A program made the position numbers and the translations under genes. From Prostheceraeus crozeri (Eukaryota > Platyhelminthes > Polycladida > Euryleptidae), in contig CAJQUW010000558.1 of assembly GCA_907163375.1 (NCBI GenBank), positions 1 through 64,000 of the forward strand: DNA of 64,000 bases, written 5' to 3'. Below the pieces are notes generated by a model. It worked only from the letters and a program-made list of their open reading frames with translations. It was not told the DNA's origin and did not search any database. This document shows positions 1 to 10,975 of this stretch, one piece after another (within the stretch, counting starts at the first letter, position 1; every line of letters starts with the position of its first letter).

Positions 1-3000
1 TGTAAACAGATAAAACTTTATTTTTAACTTGTTAACGGTTGAAACTTTGTTTTATTTCTAACATACAAACAGATAAAACTTTATTCTTAACTTGTAAACT
101 GATGAAACTTCATTTTATTTATAACATACAAACAGATTAAAAAGTTTAATTCTTATATACACACACTATTGAAACTTCATTCTTAACTCGCAAAACTATT
201 GAAACTTTATTTTTAACTTGTTAACGGTTGAAACTTTGTTTTATTTCTAACATACAAACAGATAGAACTTCATTCTTAACTTGTAAACTGGTGAACCTTC
301 ATTTTATTTCTAACTTGTAAACTCTTGAAACTTTATTTTGATATACAAACAGCTAAAACTTTATTTCTAACGCATACACCATTGAAACTTTATTTCTAAC
401 TTGTAAACTCTTGAAACAGTTATAATTTTATTTTTAACTTGTAAACTGATGAAACTTCATTTTATTTCTAACATATAAACTGTTATAACTCTATTTTGAA
501 GCACATAAACTATTAAAACTTTATTTCCAACGTGTACACTATTAAAACTTTATTTCAGCTTGTAAAATGTTCTAACTTTATTCTTAACATACATACACTA
601 TTGAAACATTAGTTTTAACTTGTAAACTCTTGAAACTTTATTTTTAACTTGTTAACGGTTGAAACTTTGTTTTATTTCTATCATAGAAACAGATAGAACT
701 TTATTTCTAACGTACACACAATTGAAAACTTTATCTTATTTCTAACATACAAACAGCTGAAACGTTATTTCTAATGCACATACTATTGGAACTTTTCTTT
801 TAACTTATAATCTGTTGAAACTTTATTTTGACTTGTAAACTGATGAAACTTTTTTCTAATGGTAAACTTTTGAAGTTTTATTTTTAACTTGTAATTGTTG
901 AAGCTTTAATTTTAACTTGTAAACTGTTTGAAACTTTGTTTTTATTTCTATCAGACAAACAGATAGAACTTTATTCTTAACTTGTAAACTGATGAAACTT
1001 CATTTTATTTCTAACATATATAACTCTATTTTGAAGCACATAAACTATTAAAACTTTATTTCCAACGTGTACACTATTAAAACTTTATTTCAGCTTGTAA
1101 ACTGTTCAAAGTTTATTTTTTATCTTGCACAATATCTAAACATTATTTTAAAAATTGTAAACTCTTGAAACTTTATTTTTAACTTGCAAAACTATTGAAA
1201 CTTTATTCTTATTTCTAACATGTAAACAGATAAAACTTTATTCTTAACTTGTAAAATGATGAAACTTCATTTTATTTCTAAACATACAAGCTGATAAAAC
1301 TTTATTGTTAACTTGTAAACTGGTGAAGCTTCATTTTATTTATAACATACAAACAGATAAAAGTTTATTCTTAATATACACACACTATTGAAACTTCATT
1401 CTTAACTCGCAAACTATTGAAACTTTATTTTTAACTTGTTAACGGTTGAAACTTTGTTTTATTTCTAACATACAAACAGATAGAACTTCATTCTTAACTT
1501 GTAAACTGGTGAACCTTCATTTTATTTCTAACTTGTAAACTCTTGAAACTTTATTTTGATATACAAAACAGCTAAAACTTTATTTCTAACGCATACACCA
1601 TTGAAACTTAATTTCTAACTTGTAAACTCTTGAAACAGTTATAATTTTATTTTTAACTTGTAGACTGTTGAAACTTTATTTCTAACATATAAACTGTTAT
1701 AACTCTGTTTTGAAGCACATAAACTATTAAAACTTTATTTCCAACGTGTACACTATTAAAACTTTATTTCAGCTTGTAAACTGTTCTAACTTTATTCTTA
1801 ACATACATACACTATTGAAACATTAGTTTTAACTTGTAAACTCTTGAAACGTTATTTTTAACTTGTTAACGGTTGAAACTTTGTTTTATTTCTATCATAG
1901 AAACAGATAGAACTTTATTTCTAACGTACACACAATTGAAACTTTATCTTATTTCTAACATACAAACAGCTGAAACGTTATTTCTAATGCACATACTATT
2001 GGAACTTTTCTTTTAACTTATAATCTGTTGAAACTTTATTTTGACTTGTAAACTGATGAAACTTTATTTCTAACTGGTAAACTTTTGAAGTTTTATTTTT
2101 AACTTGTAATTGTTGAAGCTTTAATTTTAACTTGTAAACTGTTGAAACTTTGTTTTATTTCTATCAGACAAACAGATAGAACTTTATTCTTAACTTGTAA
2201 ACTGATGAAACTTCATTTTATTTCTAACATATAAACTCTATTTTGAAGCACATAAACTATTAAAACTTTATTTCCAACGTGTACACTATTAAAACTTTAT
2301 TTCAGCTTGTAAACTGTTCAAACTTTATTTTTTATCTTGCACACTATTTAAACTTTATTTTAAAACTTGTAAAATCTTGAAACTTTATTTTTAACTTGCA
2401 AACTATTGAAACTTTGTTTTATTTCTAACATATAAACAGATAGAACTTTATTCTTAACTTGTAAACTGATGAAACTTCATTTTATTTCTAACATACAAGC
2501 AGATAAAATTTATTCTTAACTTGTAAACTGGTGAACCTTCATTTTATTTTATAACATACAAACAGATAAAAGTTTATTCTTAATATACACACACTATTGA
2601 AACTTCATTCTTAACTCGCAAACTATTGAAACTTTATTTTTAACTTGTTAACGTTGAAACTTTGTTTTATTTCTAACATACAAACAGATAGAACTTCATT
2701 CTAACTTGTAAACTGGTGAACCTTCATTTTATTTCTAACTTGTAAACTCTTGAAACTTTATTTTGATATACAAACAGCTAAAACTTTATTTCTAACGCAT
2801 ACACCATTGAAACTTAATTTCTAACTTGTAAACTCTTGAAACAGTTATAATTTTATTTTTAACTTGTAGACTGTTGAAACTTTATTTCTAACATATAAAC
2901 TGTTATAACTCTGTTTTGAAGCACATAAACTATTAAAACTTTATTTCCAACGTGTACACTATTAAAACTTTATTTCAGCTTGTAAACTGTTCTAACTTTA

Positions 3001-4670
3001 TTCTTAACATACATACACTATTGAAACATTAGTTTTAACTTGTAAACTATTGAAACTTTATTTTTAACTTGTTAACGGTTGAAACTTTGTTTTATTTCTA
3101 TCATAGAAACAGATAGAACTTTATTTCTAACGTACACACAATTGAAACTTTATCTTATTTCTAACATACAAACAGCTGAAACGTTATTTCTAATGCACAT
3201 ACTATTGGAACTTTTCTTTTAACTTATAATCTGTTGAAACTTTATTTTGACTTGTAAACTGATGAAACTTTATTTCTAACTGGTAAACTTTTGAAGTTTT
3301 ATTTTTAACTTGTAATTGTTGAAGCTTTAATTTTAACTTGTAAACTGTTGAAACTTTATTTTTAACTTGTAAACGGTTGAAACTTTGTTTTATTTCTATC
3401 AGACAAACAGATAGAACTTTATTCTTAACTTGTAAACTGATGAAACTTCATTTTATTTCTAACATATAACTCTATTTTGAAGCACATAAACTATTAAAAC
3501 TTTATTTCCAACGTGTACACTATTAAAACTTTATTTCAGCTTGTAAACTGTTCAAACTTTATTTTTTATCTTGCACACTATTTAAACTTTATTTTAAAAC
3601 TTGTAAACTCTTGAAACTTTATTTTTAACTTGCAAACTATTGAAACTTTATTTCTAACATATAAACTGTTATAACTCTGTTTTGAAGCACATAAACTATT
3701 AAAACTTTATTTCCAACGTGTACACTATTAAAACTTTATTTCAGCTTGTAAACTGATGAAACTTCATTTTATTTCTAACATACAAGCTGATAAAACTTTA
3801 CTCTTAACATACACACACTATTGAAACATTAGTTTTAACTTGTAAACTCTTGAAACTTTATTTTTAACTTGTTAACGGTTGAAACTTTGTTTTATTTCTA
3901 TCATAGAAACAGATAGAACTTTATTTCTAACGTACACACAATTGAAACTTTATCTTATTCTAACATACAAACAGCTGAAACGTTATTTCTAATGCACATA
4001 CTATTGGAACTTTTCTTTTAACTTATAATCTGTTGAAACTTTATTTTGACTTGTAAACTGATGAAACTTTATTTCTAATGGTAAACTTTTGAAGTTTTAT
4101 TTTTAACTTGTAATTGTTGAAGCTTTAATTTTAACTTGTAAACTGTTGAAACTTTATTTTTAACTTGCAAACGGTTGAAACTTTGTTTTATTTCTATCAG
4201 ACAAACAGATAGAACTTTATTCTTAACTTGTAAACTGATGAAACTTCATTTTATTTCTAACATATAAACTGTTATAACTCTATTTTGAAGCACATAAACT
4301 ATTAAAACTTTATTTCCAACGTGTACACTATTAAAACTTTATTTCAGCTTGTAAACTGTTCAAACTTTATTTTTTATCTTGCACACTATTTAAACTTTAT
4401 TTTAAAACTTGTAAACTCTTGAAACTTTATTTTTAACTTGCAAACTATTGAAACTTTATTTTATTTCTAACATATAAACAGATAGAACTTTATTCTTAGC
4501 TTGTAAACTGGTGAAACTTCATTCTATTTCTAACATACAAACAGATAAAACTTTATTCTTAACATACACACATACACACACTATTGAAACTTTATTTTCA
4601 ATCTGTAAACTGTTGAAACTATATCTTTCATTTACAAATAGTAGAACGCTTAGTCTAACTTGTAAAATCT
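1..4670. repeat. AT-rich satellite with higher-order repeat
   Basis: The stretch is built from degenerate 25-30 bp units of the form 'aacttgtaaactgttgaaactttatttt'-like words, each a spacer plus a GAAACTTTATT core. On top of this lies a higher-order repeat. The marker 'gcacataaactattaaaac' occurs at 501, 1036, 1715, 2248, 2921, 3482, 3687 and 4290. Alternate markers (501/1715/2921 and 1036/2248/3482) are 1206-1234 bp apart, so whole blocks of about 1.21 kb were duplicated. The last block is shortened (3482 to 3687 is only 205 bp). The array is open at the left edge and fades near 4670. No gene is seen in it. CTGATGA and GAAAC words recur, but without the stems needed for a ribozyme. Confidence 0.95.
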
Positions 4671-5395
4671 TATAAACATTTCATATGGACGATGATGATA
4701 ATAGATGAAATAGTGTCAAATAAATTAAGATAGCTTACACTTCTGATACAGGGATAGCAATCGACTGCGATCCATGTGTAAAGAGCTTGTTAGACTACGG
4801 AAGAGAGAAGTGTGTTATGTTACGTGTGGCGCGTGAGTGTCCTCCCATTTCATTCCATTCATCAATTCGTCTCATTGATAGAGACAGGTAGAACTCATGG
4901 TTCTCATAACGTATGCAATGGAAAGTTTTAGGCAACCTTCGACAGTTGGCTAAATGTCGCCCTGGCGCGAATGCATACTACGTTGAGACAGAGGCAATCA
5001 CTTGCAAACATGACGCAGAGAGGTTTAACAAGATTGACCATTGCCGAATGTCCCCTGCGGTATACATAGCTACGGGTTTCACCGCCGCCCTTTACAGGAA
5101 CGCCCGTCGAAAGGAAGTATTACACCGAACTTCATTTGCAACGTTCAAGTTGACTGATAGCAGATTCAACTTAATGATAGTATTCGCCAGTCCGAAGACT
5201 GCCCAGGGCAAACCGCGAGGAGGTTCTATCATGTCTTGCCCCATGGTGGCCCTTAAGAGAGCCGATGGTTCGTTCTCGGGAGTAACGTCATCTTACACCC
5301 TACCAATTCTGCTGAGAGAGTCTTTGACTCTCTCTTTGGTAGCACTGTCGACTTCCACACTAACTGGTACATGGCTAAAAAGCCACCATCCACGA

Positions 5396-5500
5396 CAACC
5401 TAGACGGTCGCCCACGTCAACCTAGACGGTCGCCCACGTCAACCTAGACGGTCGCCCACGTCAACCTGGACGGTCGCCCAAGTCAACCAGGCGGTCGGAC
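5396..5500. repeat. 22-bp minisatellite
   Basis: Nearly identical 22-bp units starting 'caacctagacggtcgcccac' begin at 5396, 5418, 5440, 5462 and 5484; the later ones diverge. The array overlaps the end of the unrecognised ORF, which therefore ends in a PR/S/T-rich repeat. Confidence 0.9.
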
Positions 5501-5527
5501 CAACTCACTCGAGTCTCACACTCTGAC

Positions 5528-5617
5528 GTTCCAGAGGGGGGGGGAGTCAGCGAACATGTTGTGAACCAACCTGGCCGGCACACCACGACAGACTCTGTCG
5601 TTCCAGAGGGGGGGGGC
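5528..5617. repeat. Duplicated G-run motif
   Basis: The word 'gttccagag' followed by nine or ten G occurs at 5528 and again at 5600, 72 bp apart, each preceded by a similar CTCTG(A/T)C word. It is either a short direct duplication or two polypurine-tract-like sites of an unrecognised retroelement. Confidence 0.6.
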
Positions 5618-5746
5618 GCGCTGTGTTTATTCTGGACCTTTTGTTACTACTTAGCTCGAAGCAAGAAATCAAAAAATCTTTCTTTGTGTCGGATTTTTTA
5701 TTCCAGTAAAACTACAGTATAACAGAGACATCACTTGTTTAGTAGA

Positions 5747-7416
5747 TCACTCATCTTTAAAACGCCGTCGTTTCTCTTGTAAAAATATCATTTTTGCGCG
5801 ATAATATTCTTGCTTTAAGCGAATTGCCACGAGTTGTTCTTTCTTTTCTTCTGACATCATTTGAAGAAGATGCTGCTGGTATATGTTCAAACCGCGCTTA
5901 CTTTTGTTTCGTGAAGGCTTGCAGGCAGATATCGGCACAACGTTCTGCTCACGATCCGCATTGCTTGAGCCTGCAATTTAAATAAGAGGATGTGAAGTTT
6001 CAATAAAAAGGTGCAGCATATGGGATGTATCGTACAAACTAATTTTGATTTTCATTTAGGTCCTACTGATAGGTTTTATCACTCTAACTTAAATAATGCT
6101 TTTATTTTCTAGCACCATATTTACTTACCGGATACACCCATTGCTGTTGGTTCCATTGTGTTTTCTTGTTTGTTATCATCATCCGTCCCATTGTAAGCTG
6201 AAATGAAATTGTACAAACAATGAAGACATGTCAAAATTATTGCTCTTAATTTAAAATTATCATGCAAAAAGAAAACCCTTCCATCATTATACCATGCTAA
6301 AATTATCCAATGCATTGATTGAAATAAATTTGAAGTTACCGTAAAACCTCTATTTGAACGGCACCTCTAATATAACGGCAGGCTGGAGGAGGAGTTGAAA
6401 AATTGAATGGCATCATCTAATTGAACGTCACCTTTAATTAAACGGCAGTGCGGGGAAATGTTCGAAAAATAGAGCGGCATGCCATTGTAATAGAGGTTTT
6501 ACAGTATTCTTGATTACTATTGATGAAGCAAATAAATTACGAATGACTTGTGACTTATTATATTAATACATGCAAGCGTTAAACTTAATTTTTCAATAAT
6601 AGCTATGATGGATTTTATATGATATACATAGAAATTGGTAGGCCTACCTTTCAATTTCTGTAGGCCTACAACTTCTGTCATAAATAGTGCATGGGCCTAC
6701 ATACATTGTGCCAAGTATTGCTTAAAAACAATGTCAAAGTACATCATACTGATAGCGTATTATTATCATAATCATTTCAGAAAACTCAATACTTACTTAC
6801 CATCAGTTGGTGACGTGTTTTCAACCGTGACAGAGACTCCGAAGTCGACTTCATAATCCTCCGCATCACCCTCATCAGTAGATTGAAGTAATTGAAGTAG
6901 ATATTGGTCAGGACGGTCAGCGACAGCGTCAACTCGGTCGAGAGTATTTGCTTTTGATGTACACGCATCTTTCGGCGAAGAGCCCAGTACATGTATAGCT
7001 CGATCACAATCAAAGGTGTTTATCAAGTCGGATGGAGCATGAAGCTGTTCTGCAGGTACAATGTTTAGAACTCTTTCTGTGAGAGGAGATATCTCAACCC
7101 TTGATGGGCCACCACCGGTTCCGCGACATTCTTTTTTCTTTTCTGTTATTGTTTTCTTTGCATCTTGTTTTGTTCTCCTCCAAAATTCCTTCAGCTCTTT
7201 GCTTCACCTCTGTCCAACACCTATCGCATTGAATTCTTCCTCGATTGCTTTCCAAGCGTTTATCTTTCTTTGCACCATTGGACCATGAGTACTTTTGTTT
7301 TCTATTATGTTCATTCTCTGCGGATTTAGCAATTCAATCAATGTTGACTGTTCGATACTAGTGAAATTTTTGGCCCTTCTCTTTTTCATTTTTGTTTTCT
7401 CCTCAGACACGTTCAT
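5747..7416 (-). pseudogene. Spliced Myb/SANT-like (NAIF1-type) Harbinger accessory gene
   Basis: Three exons on the minus strand fit together with good splice sites: 7416-6801 (donor GATG/GTAAGT), 6197-6129 (acceptor TTTCAG, donor TCCG/GTAAGT) and 5970-5747 (acceptor ATTGCAG, TGA stop). All junctions are phase 1 and the total is 909 nt (302 codons plus stop). The first exon encodes a Myb/SANT-like domain (KKRRAKNFTSIEQSTLIELL, then an INAWKAIEEEFNAIG helix and a basic KELKEFWRRTKQDAKK helix), followed by the usual GTGGGP linker. The last exon is a charged coiled-coil-like tail rich in K, R, E and Q. This is the layout of NAIF1/MSANTD-like proteins, which pair with Harbinger transposases in the nucleus. 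One in-frame TGA at 7204-7206 interrupts the domain, so it is either a pseudogene or a recent lesion. The transposase exon at 8036-8278 on the same strand supports a Harbinger origin. Confidence 0.75.
6339..6504. mobile_element. TA-flanked MITE, pogo/Tc1-mariner type
   Basis: A 166-bp element with inverted ends (CCGTAAAACCTCTATTTGAA at the left; the reverse complement of the right end reads CTGTAAAACCTCTATTACAA) is flanked by TA on both sides. Internally the words 'gaacggcacctctaat' and 'gaacgtcacctttaat' repeat. It sits in the intron between the first and second exons of the Myb/SANT gene, on the intronic side of the 6197 acceptor. It has no coding capacity. Confidence 0.85.
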
Positions 7417-7770
7417 GATGCAAGAAGCTAATTTATGAAGATAACTGGCTAAGGGGCGGAAGCGAAAGCTAATGAATGAGTGAAACGGTCGCTTATGAGC
7501 GCAGGCCGATGCATTCATTATCAGTAGAGTGACAAATTGCTTTCTTGATGCGAGATTAAAAGGTGGATTTGCATTGTGTGCATGTATGCATTGTGTGAGA
7601 AAAAACAATGATCACGGTGCAGTTATTTACTCTATTGATGCGACTGGCTTCGTCTGCATCGAGTGAATGACTCACTCAATGCCGAAGGAGTGATAGCCTG
7701 AGAATTCCACTGTCTTCATTGGAAGTCATACATTCCTCGACGCTACCAAGTTGTGTTCATGGGAACTTAA

Positions 7771-7866
7771 ATTTTACAACGCGTCAAAATGAAAGTCTGT
7801 GCTAAACACTTTCTTCCAGATGACCTTTGTAAAGAACAAATCCTTCAAAAGTCATTGATTAGCTAG
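7771..7866 (+). pseudogene. Possible THAP-domain tail fragment
   Basis: A short plus-strand frame reads KVCAKHFLPDDLCKEQILQK before a stop. The C-x2-H-F arrangement followed by acidic residues is the pattern of the last two zinc ligands of THAP domains (for example CSKHF). The first half of the domain cannot be recognised upstream in the same frame. Only about 25 residues support this, so it may be chance. THAP domains occur in P-element and Kolobok transposases and in host proteins. Confidence 0.25.
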
Positions 7867-8035
7867 TCAGTGACAAATTTCATTCATCAAAATTGGTGCT
7901 TACCTTTCTAATCGTTGACTTTCTTGCTGTTTAGCAAGTCATTGATTAAGTGGTCGTTTAACGAATGTTGGTTATTACGGCTGTAATATACAACTTATAA
8001 AATACACATCGATGCATCATTTAGGATTAGCTTAC

Positions 8036-8278
8036 CACAGTCAGCGCAAAGCGTTCCTCAGCAGATATGGGGTTCCTGAATCCTGTTTCCTGTTTAGTTA
8101 AATCACTTTTGACGATATCAAATAAAGTGTGATATGTTGTCTTTTGCATTCGAAAATACGAGTAAAATCTTTCATCGTCTTCCTTTAACTGTGGTACTAA
8201 ATGATGAAATTCACGGTATTTTTGATCTTTCAATATTGATAGGATGAATCCAGTATTCTCGGTCGACGAGTCCGACAT
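8036..8278 (-). pseudogene. Harbinger transposase, first exon only
   Basis: The reading EFHHLVPQLKEDDERFYSYF, then a helix ending with FRNPISAEERFALTVV, is the conserved N-terminal region of PIF/Harbinger (HARBI1-like) transposases, which precedes the DDE domain. The exon ends at a clean donor (GTG/GTAAGC at 8036). A longer frame opens at 8314, but the Met at 8278 is nearer the family start. No downstream exon with the DDE residues is found between 8030 and the Myb/SANT gene, so the catalytic part has been lost. Together with the Myb/SANT gene and the terminus at 8415-8577 it forms a truncated Harbinger on the minus strand. Confidence 0.75.
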
Positions 8279-8414
8279 TTCTTGCGATGAAAGGAGATGC
8301 TTCGAGAAGGGCACTCAACACGACGTATTCTTCTATTGACATTCTTTGTGAAAATGAATCATGTACGTTTGATCGATTCTAGCTAGCGCCAAGCGAGGTC
8401 TCGGCTAGCGATGG

Positions 8415-8577
8415 GCGCTTATGATGTGGCCACACAAGCTGTCACCGCGCTTTGAGCGAGCGTTGTGCTAGCTGTGTCCTAGCGATGGCGCTTGTCATGT
8501 GGACAGTCAAAGCTCACAGCTAGGGTGCGGCTTGTCCATCGCTCGGTGAAAATATCGCTTGTAATGTGGACGTACCC
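8415..8577. repeat. Harbinger terminus with subterminal repeats
   Basis: Three copies of a GCGCTT(A/G)T-N-ATGTGG-type word lie at 8415-8431, 8488-8504 and 8555-8571; the last runs into the terminal GTACCC. Read from the end inward it is GGGTACGTCCACATTACAAG, followed outward by TTA (8578-8580), the target triplet typical of PIF/Harbinger. The repeats are probably transposase-binding sites. The opposite terminus was not found on the left. Confidence 0.65.
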
Positions 8578-8582
8578 TTACA

Positions 8583-9503
8583 CTGGTGGCAGCGGTTAAA
8601 ACCCGTATCAATTTGAGAAATAGCTTTTAGTACAAGTGTTGACTTGTTTGAAACTGACAACAGTGGTTTGCTATTTTCGAATATACAAACTGACGCTGTC
8701 GGTGGTTTCCCACTTTTTGATAATGAAGTTCCAACCCAGTCCATGCCACCTCTTACGCCACGTATTTCAAATGTTGATTGTATCTATAAAAAAATATGAA
8801 AGGTTGAACAAGGGATTGGGGAAATCAGAAAAGTGCCAAGAAAGAGAAAATTCCAGATGATTTGTCTCAGCTGCAAAAGTTCAACGGTCAAATCGATTTT
8901 CAGAGATGGGTTAAGTCATTTGAATTTCTCTCGGATGATCTTTCTGACGAGAAGAAATTACGCGTTTTGGTTGTAAAAACCGTGGGTAAGGCCAATGAGA
9001 TTGTTATAGATAAGGCAGGGACACACACATATCGTGAGATTGTCGCGTATTTGAGCAATCGATTTTCGCTCTTTAGGACTGACGTGGAAGCGGAGACAGC
9101 TTATGATTCTAAAACACGTTGTTCAGCAGAGTCGGTTAGGGATTTTTCAGATGATTTATTAAGAATCGGAGCCCAGGCATTTCCTAGAATGACTGAAGCT
9201 GAACTACGCGACAATATTATGATGGTGCGCGAAGCTAATCGGGACGTAAAACTTTCAATGAATCGGTTTCCACCATCATCGTTAGACCGACCAGATGAAA
9301 GAATCGATAGACCCGGTGCTACTGTTTCTCCTGTCCGACCAGTCATAACTGCCGTTGCGTCTAGTAATTCAGGCATTCGTTGTTTTAAATGTCAAGAATT
9401 CGGTCATATCGCTCGGGGTTGTCCGAAGTTTGTAAACGTCTTCCAACGGAACATGTCATTGCCGTCTCAGACTCCACGTCAAACCATGAACATTAGTGAA
9501 TGA
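8583..9503 (+). mobile_element. LTR retrotransposon fragment: primer site and gag
   Basis: The fragment begins with CTGGTGGCAGCGG, a primer-binding-site-like sequence of the sort that follows the 5' LTR of many Ty3/gypsy elements. The frame at 8862-9503 reads as a gag protein: a helical capsid-like part (FNGQIDFQRWVKSFEFLSDD at the start) and a single CCHC zinc knuckle (CFKCQEFGHIARGCP) near its end. Protease and pol are not present; the sequence switches directly to a Harbinger transposase at 9503, and its upstream side is a Harbinger end at 8578. It is a truncated, broken fossil. A relation to the two TatD-bearing gypsy copies downstream cannot be tested because those lack gag. Confidence 0.75.
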
Positions 9504-10546
9504 TGGCGCTTATTGCGATGGTTTTTCAAAATCGATCTCGTAGACATCTTTGAAGAGAGAGGATATTTCGAGATCGCAACAATCCGTTGGACTGCTTGAG
9601 AGACAATGAAATTCTAAGGAATTATCGTTTTACTCGGTCGACAATTTACCATCTCATCGATCTTGTGTCACCTATATTAAACCACCCGACACGACGAAAT
9701 CACGCTCTTTCATGTGAACAACAGTTATTGATCGGTCTACGATTCTTCGCCACTGGTGCTCCCCAACACGTGTTTGCTGAGATATTTGGAGTCGAGAGAT
9801 CAACGATTTGTAAAGTGATTTCGGATGTGATTCGTACATTCAAATCTAAGGTTCGGGACTATATAATATTCCCTAGTACTCGGGAAGCTGTCACAGACAT
9901 CAAGCAGAAATTCTATCGTTTGGCAGAATTTCCGAATGTTATCGGTATAATTGATTGCACCCATATTCGACTATTCAAGGCTCCCTTAAAGGAAAGTGAG
10001 CCAGTTTATGTAAATCGGAAAAGATGGCATTCGATTAACACACAAATTATTTGTGACGCTGACTACAGAATAATACATATTGTGGCACGATGGCCTGGCA
10101 GTGCACATGACAATTACATTTTCACATCAAGTTCAATCGGTCAAAATCTTGAAAATGCGGGAAATGAAGGAATGGGTTGTTTACTCGGTGACAGTGGATA
10201 CTATCAGCGTCCTTGGCTGATGACGCCTTTCGAAAATCCGACCACTGACAGCCAAAGACGGTACAACAAAGCCCATCGCAGAGGAAGGGTATTGATTGAA
10301 CAAGTCAACGGCCAGTTTAAGCAAAAATTTCCTTGTTTAGTTTATGGGTTGAGAATGAAACCAGAAAAGGCATGTTCAGTTATTCTTGCTTGCGCGGTAC
10401 TTTATAATATTTCGAAACAAAGTAATGAGCCCGACGTTTTTGATATTGATGAAGGTCGACTGGGTAACGATGTCGATGTAGATCGTGTTTTAGATGAACG
10501 AGGTTTGTTGCATCGAGACTTATTTGCAGTTCGTCATTTTTCTTGA
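9503..10546 (+). CDS. Harbinger (HARBI1-like) DDE transposase
   Basis: This encodes a cut-and-paste transposase. The best start is ATG at 9503 (MALIAMVFQNRSRRHL), in frame with the rest but interrupted by a TGA at 9551; after that the frame is open for over 320 codons to 10546. Counting from the TTG at 9587, it shows an HTH region (QLLIGLRFFATGAPQHVFAE... GVERSTICKVI), the first Asp in IIDCTHIRLF (123), GSAHDNYIF (171-179), the second Asp in GDSGYYQRPW (202) and the Glu in VLIEQVNGQF (238). D202 to E238 is a D35E spacing, as expected for the family. The catalytic core is full length. Apart from the early stop it looks young. Its partner Myb/SANT gene lies convergently downstream. Confidence 0.85.
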
Positions 10547-10975
10547 TTTTCTTTATGATGTTGCAAAAATCTATGATATTCAATAACGGAATACAAAAGC
10601 CTACAAGTATTTTTCTCATATTCATACCGTATATGATATATTATTGATACTGTAACATCAAGTGCACAAATATTAAACCCTATCGTTATACCGTGATATA
10701 ATGTAAGATACAATTTGTATTTTTTGAAAGCGTGTTCAGTACAATTTATCATTATTAGGAAATACATGTACGTGTATATTTTGTATTAATGAGAAGGAAC
10801 ACATTTTATAGAAAATCTCAATAACGTATATTCTTTCAACTCTTTACAATCTACGTTTACAATAAACTTTAATTCAAGCCTTAACAAATCCTCAATTAAA
10901 AAGTCTAAATGACTAGATACACAAATTGTATCTTGTAAGTACACACAATATAGTTTACACTTTGTAAGTACACAC

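Larger units (their letters stand above)
4671..5745. other. Unassigned region with one unrecognised ORF
   Basis: No known gene is recognised. An open frame on the plus strand from 4913 to 5425 (170 codons) runs into the minisatellite at its end; its composition is mixed and I see no domain. The base composition is clearly more GC-rich than the satellite on its left, so it may be a remnant of a mobile element. Two G-runs of 9-10 bases near 5535 and 5607 resemble polypurine tracts of LTR elements, but no LTR or integrase is visible. Function unknown. Confidence 0.4.

Noticed and set aside
1-4670. CRISPR-like array of short repeats and spacers
   Set aside because: Repeats are AT-rich and degenerate, spacers are themselves repeat variants, and the setting is a eukaryotic genome; it is a satellite with higher-order structure.
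1-4670. Hammerhead ribozyme in the satellite (CTGATGAAAC words)
   Set aside because: CTGATGA and GAAAC occur overlapping or adjacent without room for stem II, and no stem I pairing or NUH triplet fits.
4913-5425. 170-codon frame as a host gene
   Set aside because: No domain, no splice context, end lies in a minisatellite; kept only as an unrecognised ORF.
5528-5617. G-runs as polypurine tracts of a gypsy element
   Set aside because: No LTR, integrase or gag nearby could be tied to them; a local duplication explains both.
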